Source: Chlamydiales bacterium (GTDB lineage: Bacteria > Chlamydiota > Chlamydiia > Chlamydiales > Simkaniaceae). From it: a stretch of DNA of 64,000 nucleotides. Below are positions 1-8,908 of the stretch, piece after piece. The notes under the pieces are model-generated. The model did not search any database, was not told the origin of the DNA, and worked only from the letters and a program-made list of their open reading frames with translations. Each line of letters opens with the position of its first letter. Position 1 is the stretch's first letter. The position numbers and the translations under genes were made by a program. The stretch is from contig JACKPO010000002.1 of NCBI GenBank assembly GCA_024233515.1, forward strand, positions 186,001 through 250,000, written 5' to 3'.

Positions 1-1386
1 ATTTACCGATCTTCTTTCAAGGAGATGGAGGGCGCGGCAGGCGATTTCGCCATCGCCATCGTGACGGCGGATGCTGTCGATCCACGTTTTTGGAATCGCT
101 TGGAGTCCGTAGAGGGCGCCAGCGAGTTGGGCGGTGATCGCTCCAACGGTATCGGCATCCCCGCCATGTTTTGTTGCTTTTAAGACGGCTTCTTCGAAGG
201 TGGCGGTTGTGTAGATGCAATGGAGAGCCATGGCAAGCCCATCCATGACATAGCTTCCGATATACCCTGGTTGAGTTTGCAGTCTTCCTGGATGATAGGT
301 GAAGCCTTCGTCTTTCCAATTCCAGTTTTCTGTTTTACCAAGGGCCGTAACCGCTTGTTCACTTCTGATAAGACCCAGGACAGATGTTTTAGACTCATCA
401 ACGATCCCTTGCTCCTCTTCAAGACGAGGGAAAGTGAACGTTTCAAGTCTTTCGAAGAACTGGGCTTTAAGGGTTGTGGGATTGGTTTCTTCAGAATGGA
501 TCATCCGATAGGAAAGATCGGCCATCACCATGCAGCAGAGGGCCGCTTCGATCCCTTGATGGGTGACACGACTTTGTTCCCAGGCGAGTTGCATCGCTTG
601 ATGAGGGCTGCTTGCAACAAGGGCGACAGGGGCATTTCGCATGGCGGAGCCATTTCCCGATGTTTTGGTATTGCCAGCTCTTGTCACATAGGGCCCAGAG
701 GGTGGGTTAATCTTTGTTAATGCTGCGCTGATATTTCCACCTAGACCAACAGACTCTCTCGGATTATTTCTAAAAGCGTTGTTGTATCCATAATACCACC
801 AATGGTAGAAGGTTGTCATGAGCAGCGCGCCATCAAGCTGGTCGTAGTTTTCTTGGAGAGAGAGAACATCTGCAAGGCAGAGCATCATCGAGGCATCATC
901 GGTCCATTGTCCTTCTTCGAGTCTGAAACGATTGTATGCTGCAACTTCAATGTCTTTTTTCCAAGGTTTGAATTCAAAGGGGGCGCCAACGGCATCACCG
1001 ACAACATTTCCGATCATGCACCCTAACGCTTTAGATTCAACGGGGGTAGAGGAAGAGGGAACATCTAGCAGTTCGCGGGCCTTGCTCAGTAGAGGGTGGT
1101 CTTTGAATAGAGTCACTCGGCAGAGGGAGCTTCTGTTTGTAGCGTTTCTTTCCAAGAAGGTTCTGAGAGGGATCTCTTTTTTCCAAACCTTGTCAGGTGT
1201 TGCCTCAGTAGGAGGGGCGGGGCTCCAAAAAAAGGAACAGAGTGACGAGAGGGGGGAGCGAAACAAATAAGCAGCAAAAAAGACGAGGGCAATCCCAGCC
1301 ACTTTTGCGCGCGAAGGTATGGCCCACTCCGGACAATAGGTGTTCCATGATTTTGAAAAAAAAGCTTGAATATTTGAAGTGCTCAT
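1..1386 (-). CDS. ADP-ribosylglycohydrolase family protein, membrane-anchored, 3' end outside window
   Basis: Minus-strand reading frame is open from ATG at 1386 through the left edge (462 codons seen), with a GGGA ribosome site just upstream. Residues about 30-50 form one hydrophobic helix, then a linker, then a DraG/ARH domain from about residue 120: GCMIGNVVGDAVGAPFEF (122-139), QWTDDASMM (T162-D163-D164) and HGGDADT (D410, D412, T413). In the ADP-ribosylglycohydrolase family these acidic residues hold the two magnesium ions used to remove ADP-ribose from protein side chains, so the enzyme looks active. It starts 48 bases after sctV on the same strand and may be co-transcribed with sctU-sctV. 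Inference: a host- or self-directed de-ADP-ribosylase linked to type III secretion. Substrate unknown. Confidence 0.85.
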   Translation of the reverse strand, partial: MSTSNIQAFFSKSWNTYCPEWAIPSRAKVAGIALVFFAAYLFRSPLSSLCSFFWSPAPPTEATPDKVWKKEIPLRTFLERNATNRSSLCRVTLFKDHPLLSKARELLDVPSSSTPVESKALGCMIGNVVGDAVGAPFEFKPWKKDIEVAAYNRFRLEEGQWTDDASMMLCLADVLSLQENYDQLDGALLMTTFYHWWYYGYNNAFRNNPRESVGLGGNISAALTKINPPSGPYVTRAGNTKTSGNGSAMRNAPVALVASSPHQAMQLAWEQSRVTHQGIEAALCCMVMADLSYRMIHSEETNPTTLKAQFFERLETFTFPRLEEEQGIVDESKTSVLGLIRSEQAVTALGKTENWNWKDEGFTYHPGRLQTQPGYIGSYVMDGLAMALHCIYTTATFEEAVLKATKHGGDADTVGAITAQLAGALYGLQAIPKTWIDSIRRHDGDGEIACRALHLLERRSVN

Positions 1387-1434
1387 TGTTTTCCCTTTTA
1401 GAGCGCGTTATTATGTCGCATCATCAAAAAAAAA

Positions 1435-3558
1435 TCAAGAGAGTTGGATGCGGCCTAGAGGCTGAATCCGGACCTCAGGGACGATCTCTTGGTAGGAGAC
1501 GACGGGAAGGTCAGGGAAATCACCCTCGATGAGCTTACGTGCAAAGCGGCGGACATCGATCGCCGTCAGGAGGACAGGGGGTTGGCCACCTGGAGGGGTC
1601 GGAACAATTACTCCGCGCATCGCATGGAGAATGAGCTGGACCGAATCGGGATCGAGAGCAAGGTAGGATCCTGCAGAGGTTTGTTTAATCGCGCCGCGGA
1701 TCATGTCTTCAATTTCAGGATCAAGGAGGTAGACGGAGAGGACAGTTTGTCCTAGGGAGTATTTATAGCTGATGTACCGTTTGAGGGAGGAGCGGACATA
1801 CTCGGTAAGAAGAACGGTATCTTTTTCTGTTTGCGCCCATTCGCTGAGCGATTCCATAATGGTGCGGAGATCTTTGATCGAGACTTGTTCTTGGACCAAA
1901 CGGCGGAAAATTTCTGTCAGTTTTTGGAGGGGAACCAGGCGGGTCACTTCTTTGACAAGGTCGGGGTACGATTTTTCAACAAATTCAAGGATGGCGCGCA
2001 TTTCTTGGATCCCTAAGAAGTCGGCAGCATATTGTTTGTAGAATTGTGAGAGGTGGAGGATCATCACATCGAGAGGTTTCCAGTACTTGATCCCTGCTTT
2101 TTTAAGGACTTCCACATAACGATTCTCTACCCACAGTGCTGCGGTTCCAATGGAGTTTTTGGAGGTGGTAAAGGGGAGGTTATACCGTTTGAGCGTCTCT
2201 TCTGATTCGTTGGTGAGAACAGAGTTTTCAATCACCCGTCCTCTGACAATGGGAACTTCATTGAGAAAGATCGAGTATTCATTGGGCTCAAGAGTTGTGG
2301 AGTCGGTGCGGACATGGATTCCAGGGAAGCGGATCCCAAGATCCTGGTAAAGGGCATGACGCATTTTGGGAATCATTTCGTCGATGAAATTGGTACTCCC
2401 TTTTTCCTTCTTAATGAGTTGTGATAAGTTCTTCCCCGTCTCAAGGATAACGGGGAGCGTGAGGGCGTAGTCATTGATTCCACCACTGACGACAGAGTGT
2501 CCATCGACATCGGTTTCAACAGAAGAGGGGCCAGCGCCTCCCACACCTGCTTGGGCGGCCCGTTTTTTTTGCTTATAGTGGTTACGGATCCCAACAGTTC
2601 CAAAGAGAAGCGTAAGGAGGATAAAGATCCATGTGGGGAATCCTTTGAGCCATGACATTCCAAAGGTCACACACGCTGCAAGAATCAGTCCTTTTGAGTG
2701 GGAAAAAATCTGAGAAGAGATATCTTTTCCCAGGTTCGTATTTTTTTTCTCGCTCGAAACGCGCGTGGTTACAATCCCGGCAGTGAGGGAGATCATAAGG
2801 GAGGGGATTTGTGTGACGAGACCTTCCCCGATCGATAAAAGAGAGTAAATTCTTGCGGATTGCATCGCGGTCATGTTGTGGATCATCATCCCGATGATAA
2901 GACCTCCAACGATGTTAATCACCGCAATGACAATCCCGGCGATCACGTCCCCTTTTACGAACTTCATCGCACCATCCATCGCTCCATAAAGCTGCGACTC
3001 TTTCTGCAGGGCAAGACGCATTTCGCGCGCTTGGGTTGCATCGATGGTTCCGCTACGGAGATCAGCGTCGATACTCATTTGCTTACCAGGCATTGCATCT
3101 AAGGTAAAGCGGGCAGCAACCTCGGCGACACGTTCGGCACCCTTTGTCACAACGATAAATTGGACGATGGTGATAATCAGGAAGACAACCCCCCCGACAA
3201 TGAAGTTACCTCCGACAACGAAATTCCCGAAGGCGTAGATGATGTGTCCGGCATCAGCATGGAGGAGAATTTGCCGTGTTGCGGCAATCTCAATCCCCAG
3301 ACGGAAGAGGGTAGTGACCAGAAGAATGGAGGGGAAGATCGAGAGGTGAACCGCTTTTTGGATATAAAGAGCAACCATCAGAAGACAGATCGACACACTC
3401 ATGTTCACCGCAATCATCATATCGATCACTGTCGGTGGAACAGGGATGATGATCATCCCAATAATGGTGATCACAAAAGCAGCAAGGATCACATCACTTG
3501 AACGACTTAAGAGATGTAAAAATTTACTGCTTGCAAAATAGCTAGAAATGTTCTTCAT
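1435..3558 (-). CDS. sctV: Type III secretion export gate protein SctV (CdsV/LcrD/FlhA family)
   Basis: Inner-membrane export gate of the type III secretion apparatus; its cytoplasmic domain forms the nonameric ring that receives chaperone-substrate complexes. The 707-aa length is typical. The N-terminal half has about eight membrane helices (from residue 20 to about 330); the conserved cytoplasmic loop of the family is at about 138-170, including GAERVAEVAARF and DAMPGKQMSIDADL. The C-terminal 330 residues are the soluble domain. The ATG overlaps the last base of the sctU stop, so the two are translationally coupled. I favour the virulence-type protein over flagellar FlhA because sctU precedes it and ychF-ribF-truB lie beyond, as in Chlamydia (cdsV-cdsU-ychF). 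Confidence 0.93.
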   Translation of the reverse strand: MKNISSYFASSKFLHLLSRSSDVILAAFVITIIGMIIIPVPPTVIDMMIAVNMSVSICLLMVALYIQKAVHLSIFPSILLVTTLFRLGIEIAATRQILLHADAGHIIYAFGNFVVGGNFIVGGVVFLIITIVQFIVVTKGAERVAEVAARFTLDAMPGKQMSIDADLRSGTIDATQAREMRLALQKESQLYGAMDGAMKFVKGDVIAGIVIAVINIVGGLIIGMMIHNMTAMQSARIYSLLSIGEGLVTQIPSLMISLTAGIVTTRVSSEKKNTNLGKDISSQIFSHSKGLILAACVTFGMSWLKGFPTWIFILLTLLFGTVGIRNHYKQKKRAAQAGVGGAGPSSVETDVDGHSVVSGGINDYALTLPVILETGKNLSQLIKKEKGSTNFIDEMIPKMRHALYQDLGIRFPGIHVRTDSTTLEPNEYSIFLNEVPIVRGRVIENSVLTNESEETLKRYNLPFTTSKNSIGTAALWVENRYVEVLKKAGIKYWKPLDVMILHLSQFYKQYAADFLGIQEMRAILEFVEKSYPDLVKEVTRLVPLQKLTEIFRRLVQEQVSIKDLRTIMESLSEWAQTEKDTVLLTEYVRSSLKRYISYKYSLGQTVLSVYLLDPEIEDMIRGAIKQTSAGSYLALDPDSVQLILHAMRGVIVPTPPGGQPPVLLTAIDVRRFARKLIEGDFPDLPVVSYQEIVPEVRIQPLGRIQLS

Positions 3559-4637
3559 TACTTAAATAGCTCTACGTTGTATTCAGGTTCTGCTGTAGCT
3601 TCAAGTGTGTCAAGCCACTTCAAGACCTCTGCGATTGCTTCATAGGTCTCTTCTGGTATATATTGCCCCTCTTTCCCTTTATTGTACAGTTCTTGTGCTA
3701 ATGCCACATTTCGCATTATTGGAACATTGTTTTCTTGCGCGACTTTAACAATGTTTTCTGCACTTACTCCACGTCCCATCACGAGAATGAAGGGGGCGGG
3801 ATCGTCATCGGGATCGTACCGAAGAGCAACTGCAAGGTGAGTTGGGTTGGTAATAACGGCACGTGCTCTGCGAGCTGCTCGAGGACTTTCCTGATAGGCA
3901 ATCTCTTGTGCTACCTGTCTTCGTTTTCCCTTGATCTCAGGGTTTCCTTCGGTATCTTTATGTTCCTGCTTCACCTCAAACTTTTCCATCTTCATCTCTT
4001 TGGCAAAGTTTCGCTTTTGGAAGACAAGGTCAAAAATCGCAATCGCTAGAAAAAAAACACCGACGCGGAAAGCCACTTTGATCAAAAAATCACTGAAAAC
4101 GATGGCGGAGCCAAGGACTGGCATGGCAGCGGTGGCGATGATTTCAGGGAGGCTATTATAAACAACCGAATAGATCAAAAGGACAGCGCCAGTGATCTTG
4201 AAAATGGATTTGATCAGCTCGATAAAGGTTTTTAGTTTGAAAATTCCTTTCAAGTTTGTCACAGGATTGAGCTTTTTGATGTCGGGTTTCATAGCCTGCA
4301 TCGAAAAGAGGGGGCCAATGATCAAGAAATTCACCAGAACCCCGATCAGTGAAATCAAGATCATGAAAGGCATGGAGGTATTAAAAATGACCTGAAAAGC
4401 GGCCCTCATAAAAGAAGGGATGTGGGCCGAGATTTGGGCTCCAGCTTTAATTCCTTCGAAGGCTTGAACCATAAATCCTGCGAGATTTTTAAAAAAATAG
4501 CCTGAAGTTGCCACAATCAAGGCAAACGAGGTTGCAAAGGTAAAGGCAGCAGGAAAATCTTTGGATTTAGCGACTTGCCCCTTCTTTCGCGCGTCGCGCA
4601 ATTTCTTTGGGGTCGCTTTTTCGGTTTTTTCAGCCAT
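3558..4637 (-). CDS. sctU: Type III secretion switch protein SctU (CdsU/YscU/FlhB family)
   Basis: Membrane component of the export gate that switches substrate specificity after autocleavage. 359 aa: basic N-terminus (EKTEKATPKKLRDARKKGQV, a family hallmark), four membrane helices within about residues 30-215, a charged linker, then the cytoplasmic domain with the autocleavage motif N264-P265-T266-H267 intact. Start is the ATG at 4637. It is the first gene of a sctU-sctV unit and is divergent from the SDR gene, with only 49 bases between the starts, so both promoters must lie in or near that gap. Confidence 0.94.
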   Translation of the reverse strand: MAEKTEKATPKKLRDARKKGQVAKSKDFPAAFTFATSFALIVATSGYFFKNLAGFMVQAFEGIKAGAQISAHIPSFMRAAFQVIFNTSMPFMILISLIGVLVNFLIIGPLFSMQAMKPDIKKLNPVTNLKGIFKLKTFIELIKSIFKITGAVLLIYSVVYNSLPEIIATAAMPVLGSAIVFSDFLIKVAFRVGVFFLAIAIFDLVFQKRNFAKEMKMEKFEVKQEHKDTEGNPEIKGKRRQVAQEIAYQESPRAARRARAVITNPTHLAVALRYDPDDDPAPFILVMGRGVSAENIVKVAQENNVPIMRNVALAQELYNKGKEGQYIPEETYEAIAEVLKWLDTLEATAEPEYNVELFK

Positions 4638-4686
4638 ACAATGAGGTTTATTTTAAAACCTTAAGCATAGAGAATCAGAATTAATT

Positions 4687-6114
4687 ATGAAAGTGTTACT
4701 GACAGGTGCCAACGGATACATTGGAACAAGGCTTCTTCAAGTTCTTGCAGAAAAGGGGCATGAAATCATTGCCTTAGCGCGCGTTCCAGAAAGTGTTTTT
4801 GTTCCTGAAAAGATTCAGTCTCAGGTCAAAGTGATTCAAGGGGATCTTCTGGGGGAGTTTACCCTTCCCAAAGAGATTGACGCAGCGTATTATCTGATTC
4901 ATTCGATGAGTCGACACCTTGAAGACTTTGATCAAAAAGATCGCAAAGCGGCCGAACGCTTCACTCAAGCTTTAGCAAAAACCAACGCTAAGCAACTCAT
5001 CTATCTCACAGGGCTCATCTCGAGTGAAAATCTTTCGAAGCATCTTCAGTCCCGTTTAGAAGTGGAAAAAATTCTCAAGTCAGGATCTATTCCTGTGACC
5101 GTTTTTCGAGCGGGGATTATCATTGGATCGGGGAGCGCTTCTTTCGAAATTATCCGAGACCTGACAGAAAAGCTTCCGCTGATGATCGCTCCAAAGTGGG
5201 TGAAAAGTCGGTGCCAACCTCTAGCTGTCCGTGATGTTCTGTTCTATTTGAGCGAAGGGCTGGGAAACAAGGAGTGTTTGGGAAAGACCTTCGATATCGG
5301 AGGGCCTGATCTATTGTCTTATAAAGAGATGCTCTACGGCTATGCGAAAGTCCGCGGCCTCCATCGCCTGATTATTGATGTTCCCTTCTTCACTCCAAAA
5401 CTCTCATCGTATTGGCTTATTTTTATCACGTCGACAAACTATTACCTGGCCCGCTCGCTTGTCGATAGTATGAAAGTCGATGCGATTTGCACCGAACGCC
5501 AGATCGAAAAAGTTCTTCCAAGGAAATGTCTTTCCTACTTGGAATCTGTGGAAAAAGCTCTGGCAAAAATTGAGGAGAATGCGGTCCTCTCGAGCTGGCA
5601 CGATGCATGGACGACGAGTGGACGAGACCCTCGCTTTTATGACTCCCTTCAAATCCCAGAACATGGGGCCTACAAATACAAGGTGACCAAAAAGTTAGAG
5701 GGCGATCCCGATGAGGTTTTCAAGAGGATCTACGCCATCGGAGGGATCAAAGGATACTATTTTATGGATTGGGCCTGGCGTTTTCGTGGTCTGATCGATC
5801 GCCTCATCGGTGGGGTAGGCCTCCGCCGAGGACGAACTCGCCGCCAAGAACTCCGCCCGGGCGATACGATCGATTTCTGGCGCGTTCTTCAAATCGATAA
5901 AACACACCGGATCCTAAAACTTTATGCTGAAATGAAACTTCCTGGCGAAGCATGGCTCGAATTTCACGTGAACGAAGGGGAAGTGAAACAAGTTGCGACC
6001 TTTCGCCCAAAAGGACTCTTCGGCCGTCTCTACTGGTGGATTCTCTATCCGATCCACCTGATCCTCTTCCCCGGGATGCTTTCCAAAATCCTTTCGAAGA
6101 AAAACCATCATTGA
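4687..6114 (+). CDS. NAD(P)-binding SDR-type epimerase with C-terminal DUF2867 domain
   Basis: 475 aa. Residues 1-290 are an extended/atypical short-chain dehydrogenase fold with the dinucleotide-binding glycine motif GANGYIG (7-13) at the first beta strand. From about residue 318 the protein continues into a DUF2867-type domain (SRPBCC-like; YYFMDWAWRFRG, LRPGDTIDFWRV, ending in a hydrophobic WWILYPIHLILFPGML). This two-domain layout is known for YbjT-like proteins whose substrate has not been defined. It sits between sctU and ychF, which I recall as adjacent in Chlamydia trachomatis, so it is an insertion or a loss relative to that order. Its 3' end overlaps the convergent downstream gene by 7 bases. 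Confidence 0.85.
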   Translation: MKVLLTGANGYIGTRLLQVLAEKGHEIIALARVPESVFVPEKIQSQVKVIQGDLLGEFTLPKEIDAAYYLIHSMSRHLEDFDQKDRKAAERFTQALAKTNAKQLIYLTGLISSENLSKHLQSRLEVEKILKSGSIPVTVFRAGIIIGSGSASFEIIRDLTEKLPLMIAPKWVKSRCQPLAVRDVLFYLSEGLGNKECLGKTFDIGGPDLLSYKEMLYGYAKVRGLHRLIIDVPFFTPKLSSYWLIFITSTNYYLARSLVDSMKVDAICTERQIEKVLPRKCLSYLESVEKALAKIEENAVLSSWHDAWTTSGRDPRFYDSLQIPEHGAYKYKVTKKLEGDPDEVFKRIYAIGGIKGYYFMDWAWRFRGLIDRLIGGVGLRRGRTRRQELRPGDTIDFWRVLQIDKTHRILKLYAEMKLPGEAWLEFHVNEGEVKQVATFRPKGLFGRLYWWILYPIHLILFPGMLSKILSKKNHH

Positions 6115-6809
6115 GTCATTCGAAATTTTCCGATGAGAAACTCAGCAAAACGGTTCATCTCATCCTGAAAGGCTTTGAGATTTTCTTCTTGTTTTTCTTT
6201 AGAGAATCGTTTTTGACAAAGACCACCAATAGGAATCAGACGATCTTCATGGATGATCAAGGTTGTTTGATGAACAGAAATCTCATCTCCGTAGAACTCT
6301 TTGAGAAGAGTCCATATGTCATCGAACCGTTTTGATTCAGCTTGCTCAATTTCCTCCCAGGTTTTCCAAATGTCTTGCCTTTTTCGCGCAATCTTAATTG
6401 CCATTTCTTCGATGTCGTACATCGTGTGGGAATGGGTTTGGATCGCTGCTATTCTCTCATTTTCCATGACTGTTTCTTCAGCGCACAGGGCATCTTTTTT
6501 TTGATAGAGATTAATTGTCAGGGTCTCAATATTTTTGTCTGGTCGAAGAGAGATCCAGGGATAGGGGAGACCCCCATCTAAATGTCCTTCACAGGATTGA
6601 ACAGTCTCAAAGTTTAGAGCATTCAGAGCGATGACCGGTTTTTTAATGCCCTCATCGACAGGCAGTCCACACCCATCTGTCGCTTCGTTGATCATTGTTT
6701 CAACATTTTCCCAATGAGTTGCTTGAGTTGGGCTCATTCCCGCGGGAACTTCACAAAATAGAAAAGCTTGAATTCCAAAAATACATGTAAGAATAAGATT
6801 TCTCATCAT
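6108..6809 (-). CDS. Hypothetical secreted protein
   Basis: I do not recognise the family. A longer frame reaches back to 6875, but I place the start at the second of two adjacent ATGs (6809), 5 bases after a GGAG ribosome site; this gives MRNLILTCIFGIQAFLFCEV, a clear signal peptide (or lipoprotein-like leader: the cysteine at about residue 16). The mature part of about 215 aa is mostly alpha-helical, with a motif SCEGHLDGGLPYPW at about residue 70 and several cysteines (GCGLP, LCAEE, GLCQK). The CEGH motif with nearby His and Cys residues could be a metal site; this is inference. Its end overlaps the convergent SDR gene by 7 bases. Confidence 0.7.
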   Translation of the reverse strand: MMRNLILTCIFGIQAFLFCEVPAGMSPTQATHWENVETMINEATDGCGLPVDEGIKKPVIALNALNFETVQSCEGHLDGGLPYPWISLRPDKNIETLTINLYQKKDALCAEETVMENERIAAIQTHSHTMYDIEEMAIKIARKRQDIWKTWEEIEQAESKRFDDIWTLLKEFYGDEISVHQTTLIIHEDRLIPIGGLCQKRFSKEKQEENLKAFQDEMNRFAEFLIGKFRMTQ

Positions 6810-6914
6810 AACTCCAAAGTTAAAGGATTTTTGGGACTGGACACTAGCATATCCCAAAAAACTGACCGATGTCAATTTGCATGATTATGCAAATGATTAA
6901 CGTAAACGTGCTGT

Positions 6915-8015
6915 TTAGTTATGGAAGAAGAGGATAACGTCGCCATCTTGGACGATGTATTCTTTCCCTTCTGAACGGGCCTTTCCGGCTTCCTTTGCAC
7001 GAGCGCGGCCATTGAATTGGACCATGTCATCGAAAGAGACGACCTCAGCGCGGATAAAACCTTTTTGGATGTCAGAGTGTATTTTCCCCGCAGCTTCAGG
7101 GGCACTTGCACCCGCGGGAATGGTCCAAGCGCGGGTTTCTTGTTCCCCAGTGGTGAGGAAAGTGATGAGGTTAAGGGTTTGGAAGGAGGCTTTGATCAGG
7201 CGGTCGAGACCGGGTTCTTTCAACCCAAGCGTTTCGAGGTATTCTTTCGCCTCTTCTTCGGAGAGTTGAGCGAGTTCTTCTTCAAGCTTTGCACAGAAGG
7301 GGATCACTTCGCTGTTTTCTTTTTTGGCGTATTCCTGAACCACTTTGAGGTGGGGATTGTTGAGGGAGAGGATATCTTCTTCCGAAACGTTGGCAGCGTA
7401 GATGACTTTTTTCGCAGTGATAAAGTGATAGGGTTTGAGGACCTCTTTTTCATCGTCGGTGAGCTCAAGGGAGCGGACAGGATGATTTTCATTGAGGTGG
7501 GCGAGGACTTTCTTCAGCGCGTTGAGAGTGGGGATGAGATCTTTGTTCCCTTTGGCCTGCCTCTCAATTTTCTGCAGACTATTTTCAGTCATTTGAAGGT
7601 CGGCGAGGATGAGCTCAAGGTTAATGACTTCGATATCGTCAATCGGATCAACTTTTCCTTCGACGTGAATCACTTCATCGTTTTCAAAGCAACGGACGAC
7701 GTGGACAATCGCATCGGTCTCACGGATGTTTGCGAGGAATTTGTTGCCAAGGCCTTCTCCTGTTGAGGCTCCTTTGACAAGTCCTGCGATGTCGACGAAG
7801 GTCATTGTAGCAGGGATGAGTTTGTGGCTTTTTGAGATGTTAGAGAGCGTTTGCAAACGTGGGTCAGGAACATCAACGATACCGACGTTAGGTTCGATGG
7901 TGCAAAAGGGGAAGTTCGCAGCGCCAGCTTGGACTTTTTTTAGAAGGGCGTTAAAGAGGGTTGATTTACCAACGTTGGGAAGTCCAACAATACCGCAAGA
8001 AAGGGTTGTGCTCAT
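6915..8015 (-). CDS. ychF: Redox-responsive ATPase/GTPase YchF (OLA1 family)
   Basis: 366 aa, the family's usual length. P-loop GLPNVGKST at residues 11-19, the G3-like motif DIAGLVKGAS, an inserted coiled coil (about 130-210) and the C-terminal TGS domain ending in the diagnostic VQDGDVILFFHN. YchF binds ATP rather than GTP and associates with ribosomes; it is universally conserved. Last gene of the rpsA-nusA-infB-rbfA-truB-ribF-ychF run; its ATG overlaps the ribF stop by 4 bases. Confidence 0.96.
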   Translation of the reverse strand: MSTTLSCGIVGLPNVGKSTLFNALLKKVQAGAANFPFCTIEPNVGIVDVPDPRLQTLSNISKSHKLIPATMTFVDIAGLVKGASTGEGLGNKFLANIRETDAIVHVVRCFENDEVIHVEGKVDPIDDIEVINLELILADLQMTENSLQKIERQAKGNKDLIPTLNALKKVLAHLNENHPVRSLELTDDEKEVLKPYHFITAKKVIYAANVSEEDILSLNNPHLKVVQEYAKKENSEVIPFCAKLEEELAQLSEEEAKEYLETLGLKEPGLDRLIKASFQTLNLITFLTTGEQETRAWTIPAGASAPEAAGKIHSDIQKGFIRAEVVSFDDMVQFNGRARAKEAGKARSEGKEYIVQDGDVILFFHN

Positions 8016-8908
8016 GAAAAGAAAAACTCAGGTTTTAAGGATTGTAATAAATTTGCTTTTGAAGAGAAAGGTTGCTCTTCAAGATCGTCATGAAGATAAG
8101 AAACAAAAATGATCTCAATCTCATTGGTCGGTGTGAGCTGTTTTTCAAAAATCAATGTCAGGGAGAGGGTTGTTTCTTTGTTGATGGTTTGCGATCCACG
8201 ATAAAAGGCAATCGCAGAGACTTTTTTTTCTGCTGTTTCGAGATCAACGGCATAGACGCCAGAGGGAAGGAGGGCAATTTTTTCTGTTCCTGTGACCCAT
8301 TTGTACTGCACTTCATCTTCACGAATGACATTCAGGGCGTCAAAAGGGAGACGAAGGCTGTAAGGACGGCCGAGCATTTTCTTGACTTTCTTTAGGTTCC
8401 CTTGTTCTAAATAGGAGCGGATTGTTCCACTTGAGATCGTTTCCTTTTGGTAGGTTTCTTTCTTCAGAAAGTGAGAGCGGAAAAGGTTTAAGGCTTCGAG
8501 TTCTTTAGGGCCCCCTAAACGATCTTTTCCAAAACGGGCATCATCACCAACGACAAGATGCTGAAAGGGAAGGGCTTCATGAAGTGTTTTGAAAAACTCT
8601 TCGTATGACTGATTTGCAAAGGTTTGGTTGAAGGGGAGAGCGATCACAAGGTCGATCCCAGCTTCTTCAAGGAGTCCGAGGCGCTGCTCAAAAGGGATAA
8701 TGAAGGGGACAGGAGCGTTAGGGTGGAGGAAAGTTGAGGGGTGATTAGAGAAGGTAAGGGCAACGCGGGTTCCCCCTTTTTTGGTCTCTTTTTGGAGTTC
8801 TTTGAGGATTGTTTGGTGTCCTAGGTGCACACCATCGAAGACCCCGATTGTGAGGACAATGGATCCTTTAAGCTTAGGAATCTCAACTATTGAATTGACA
8901 ACCTTCAT
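8012..8908 (-). CDS. ribF: Bifunctional riboflavin kinase / FAD synthetase
   Basis: 298 aa. Makes FMN from riboflavin and then FAD. The N-terminal nucleotidyltransferase domain starts at about residue 18 with TIGVFDGVHLGHQ (the HxGH-type motif) and contains GDDARFGKDRLGG; SSGTIRSYLEQG, the conserved ISSTxIR-like motif, is at about 165. The C-terminal flavokinase domain (about 180-298) is shorter and more diverged than in Escherichia coli; FVSYLHDDLEEQPF near the end matches the family's end motif. Overlaps truB upstream and ychF downstream by 4 bases each, so it is part of one operon. Confidence 0.93.
   Translation of the reverse strand: MKVVNSIVEIPKLKGSIVLTIGVFDGVHLGHQTILKELQKETKKGGTRVALTFSNHPSTFLHPNAPVPFIIPFEQRLGLLEEAGIDLVIALPFNQTFANQSYEEFFKTLHEALPFQHLVVGDDARFGKDRLGGPKELEALNLFRSHFLKKETYQKETISSGTIRSYLEQGNLKKVKKMLGRPYSLRLPFDALNVIREDEVQYKWVTGTEKIALLPSGVYAVDLETAEKKVSAIAFYRGSQTINKETTLSLTLIFEKQLTPTNEIEIIFVSYLHDDLEEQPFSSKANLLQSLKPEFFFS

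Noticed and set aside
1435..3558. Flagellar FlhA as identity
   Set aside because: Sequence alone is ambiguous, but the coupled sctU and the ychF neighbour match the chlamydial non-flagellar type III locus.
7017..7766. 249-codon plus-strand frame opposite ychF
   Set aside because: Phe/Val/Gly-rich mirror of a highly conserved gene; no ribosome site and no recognisable domain.
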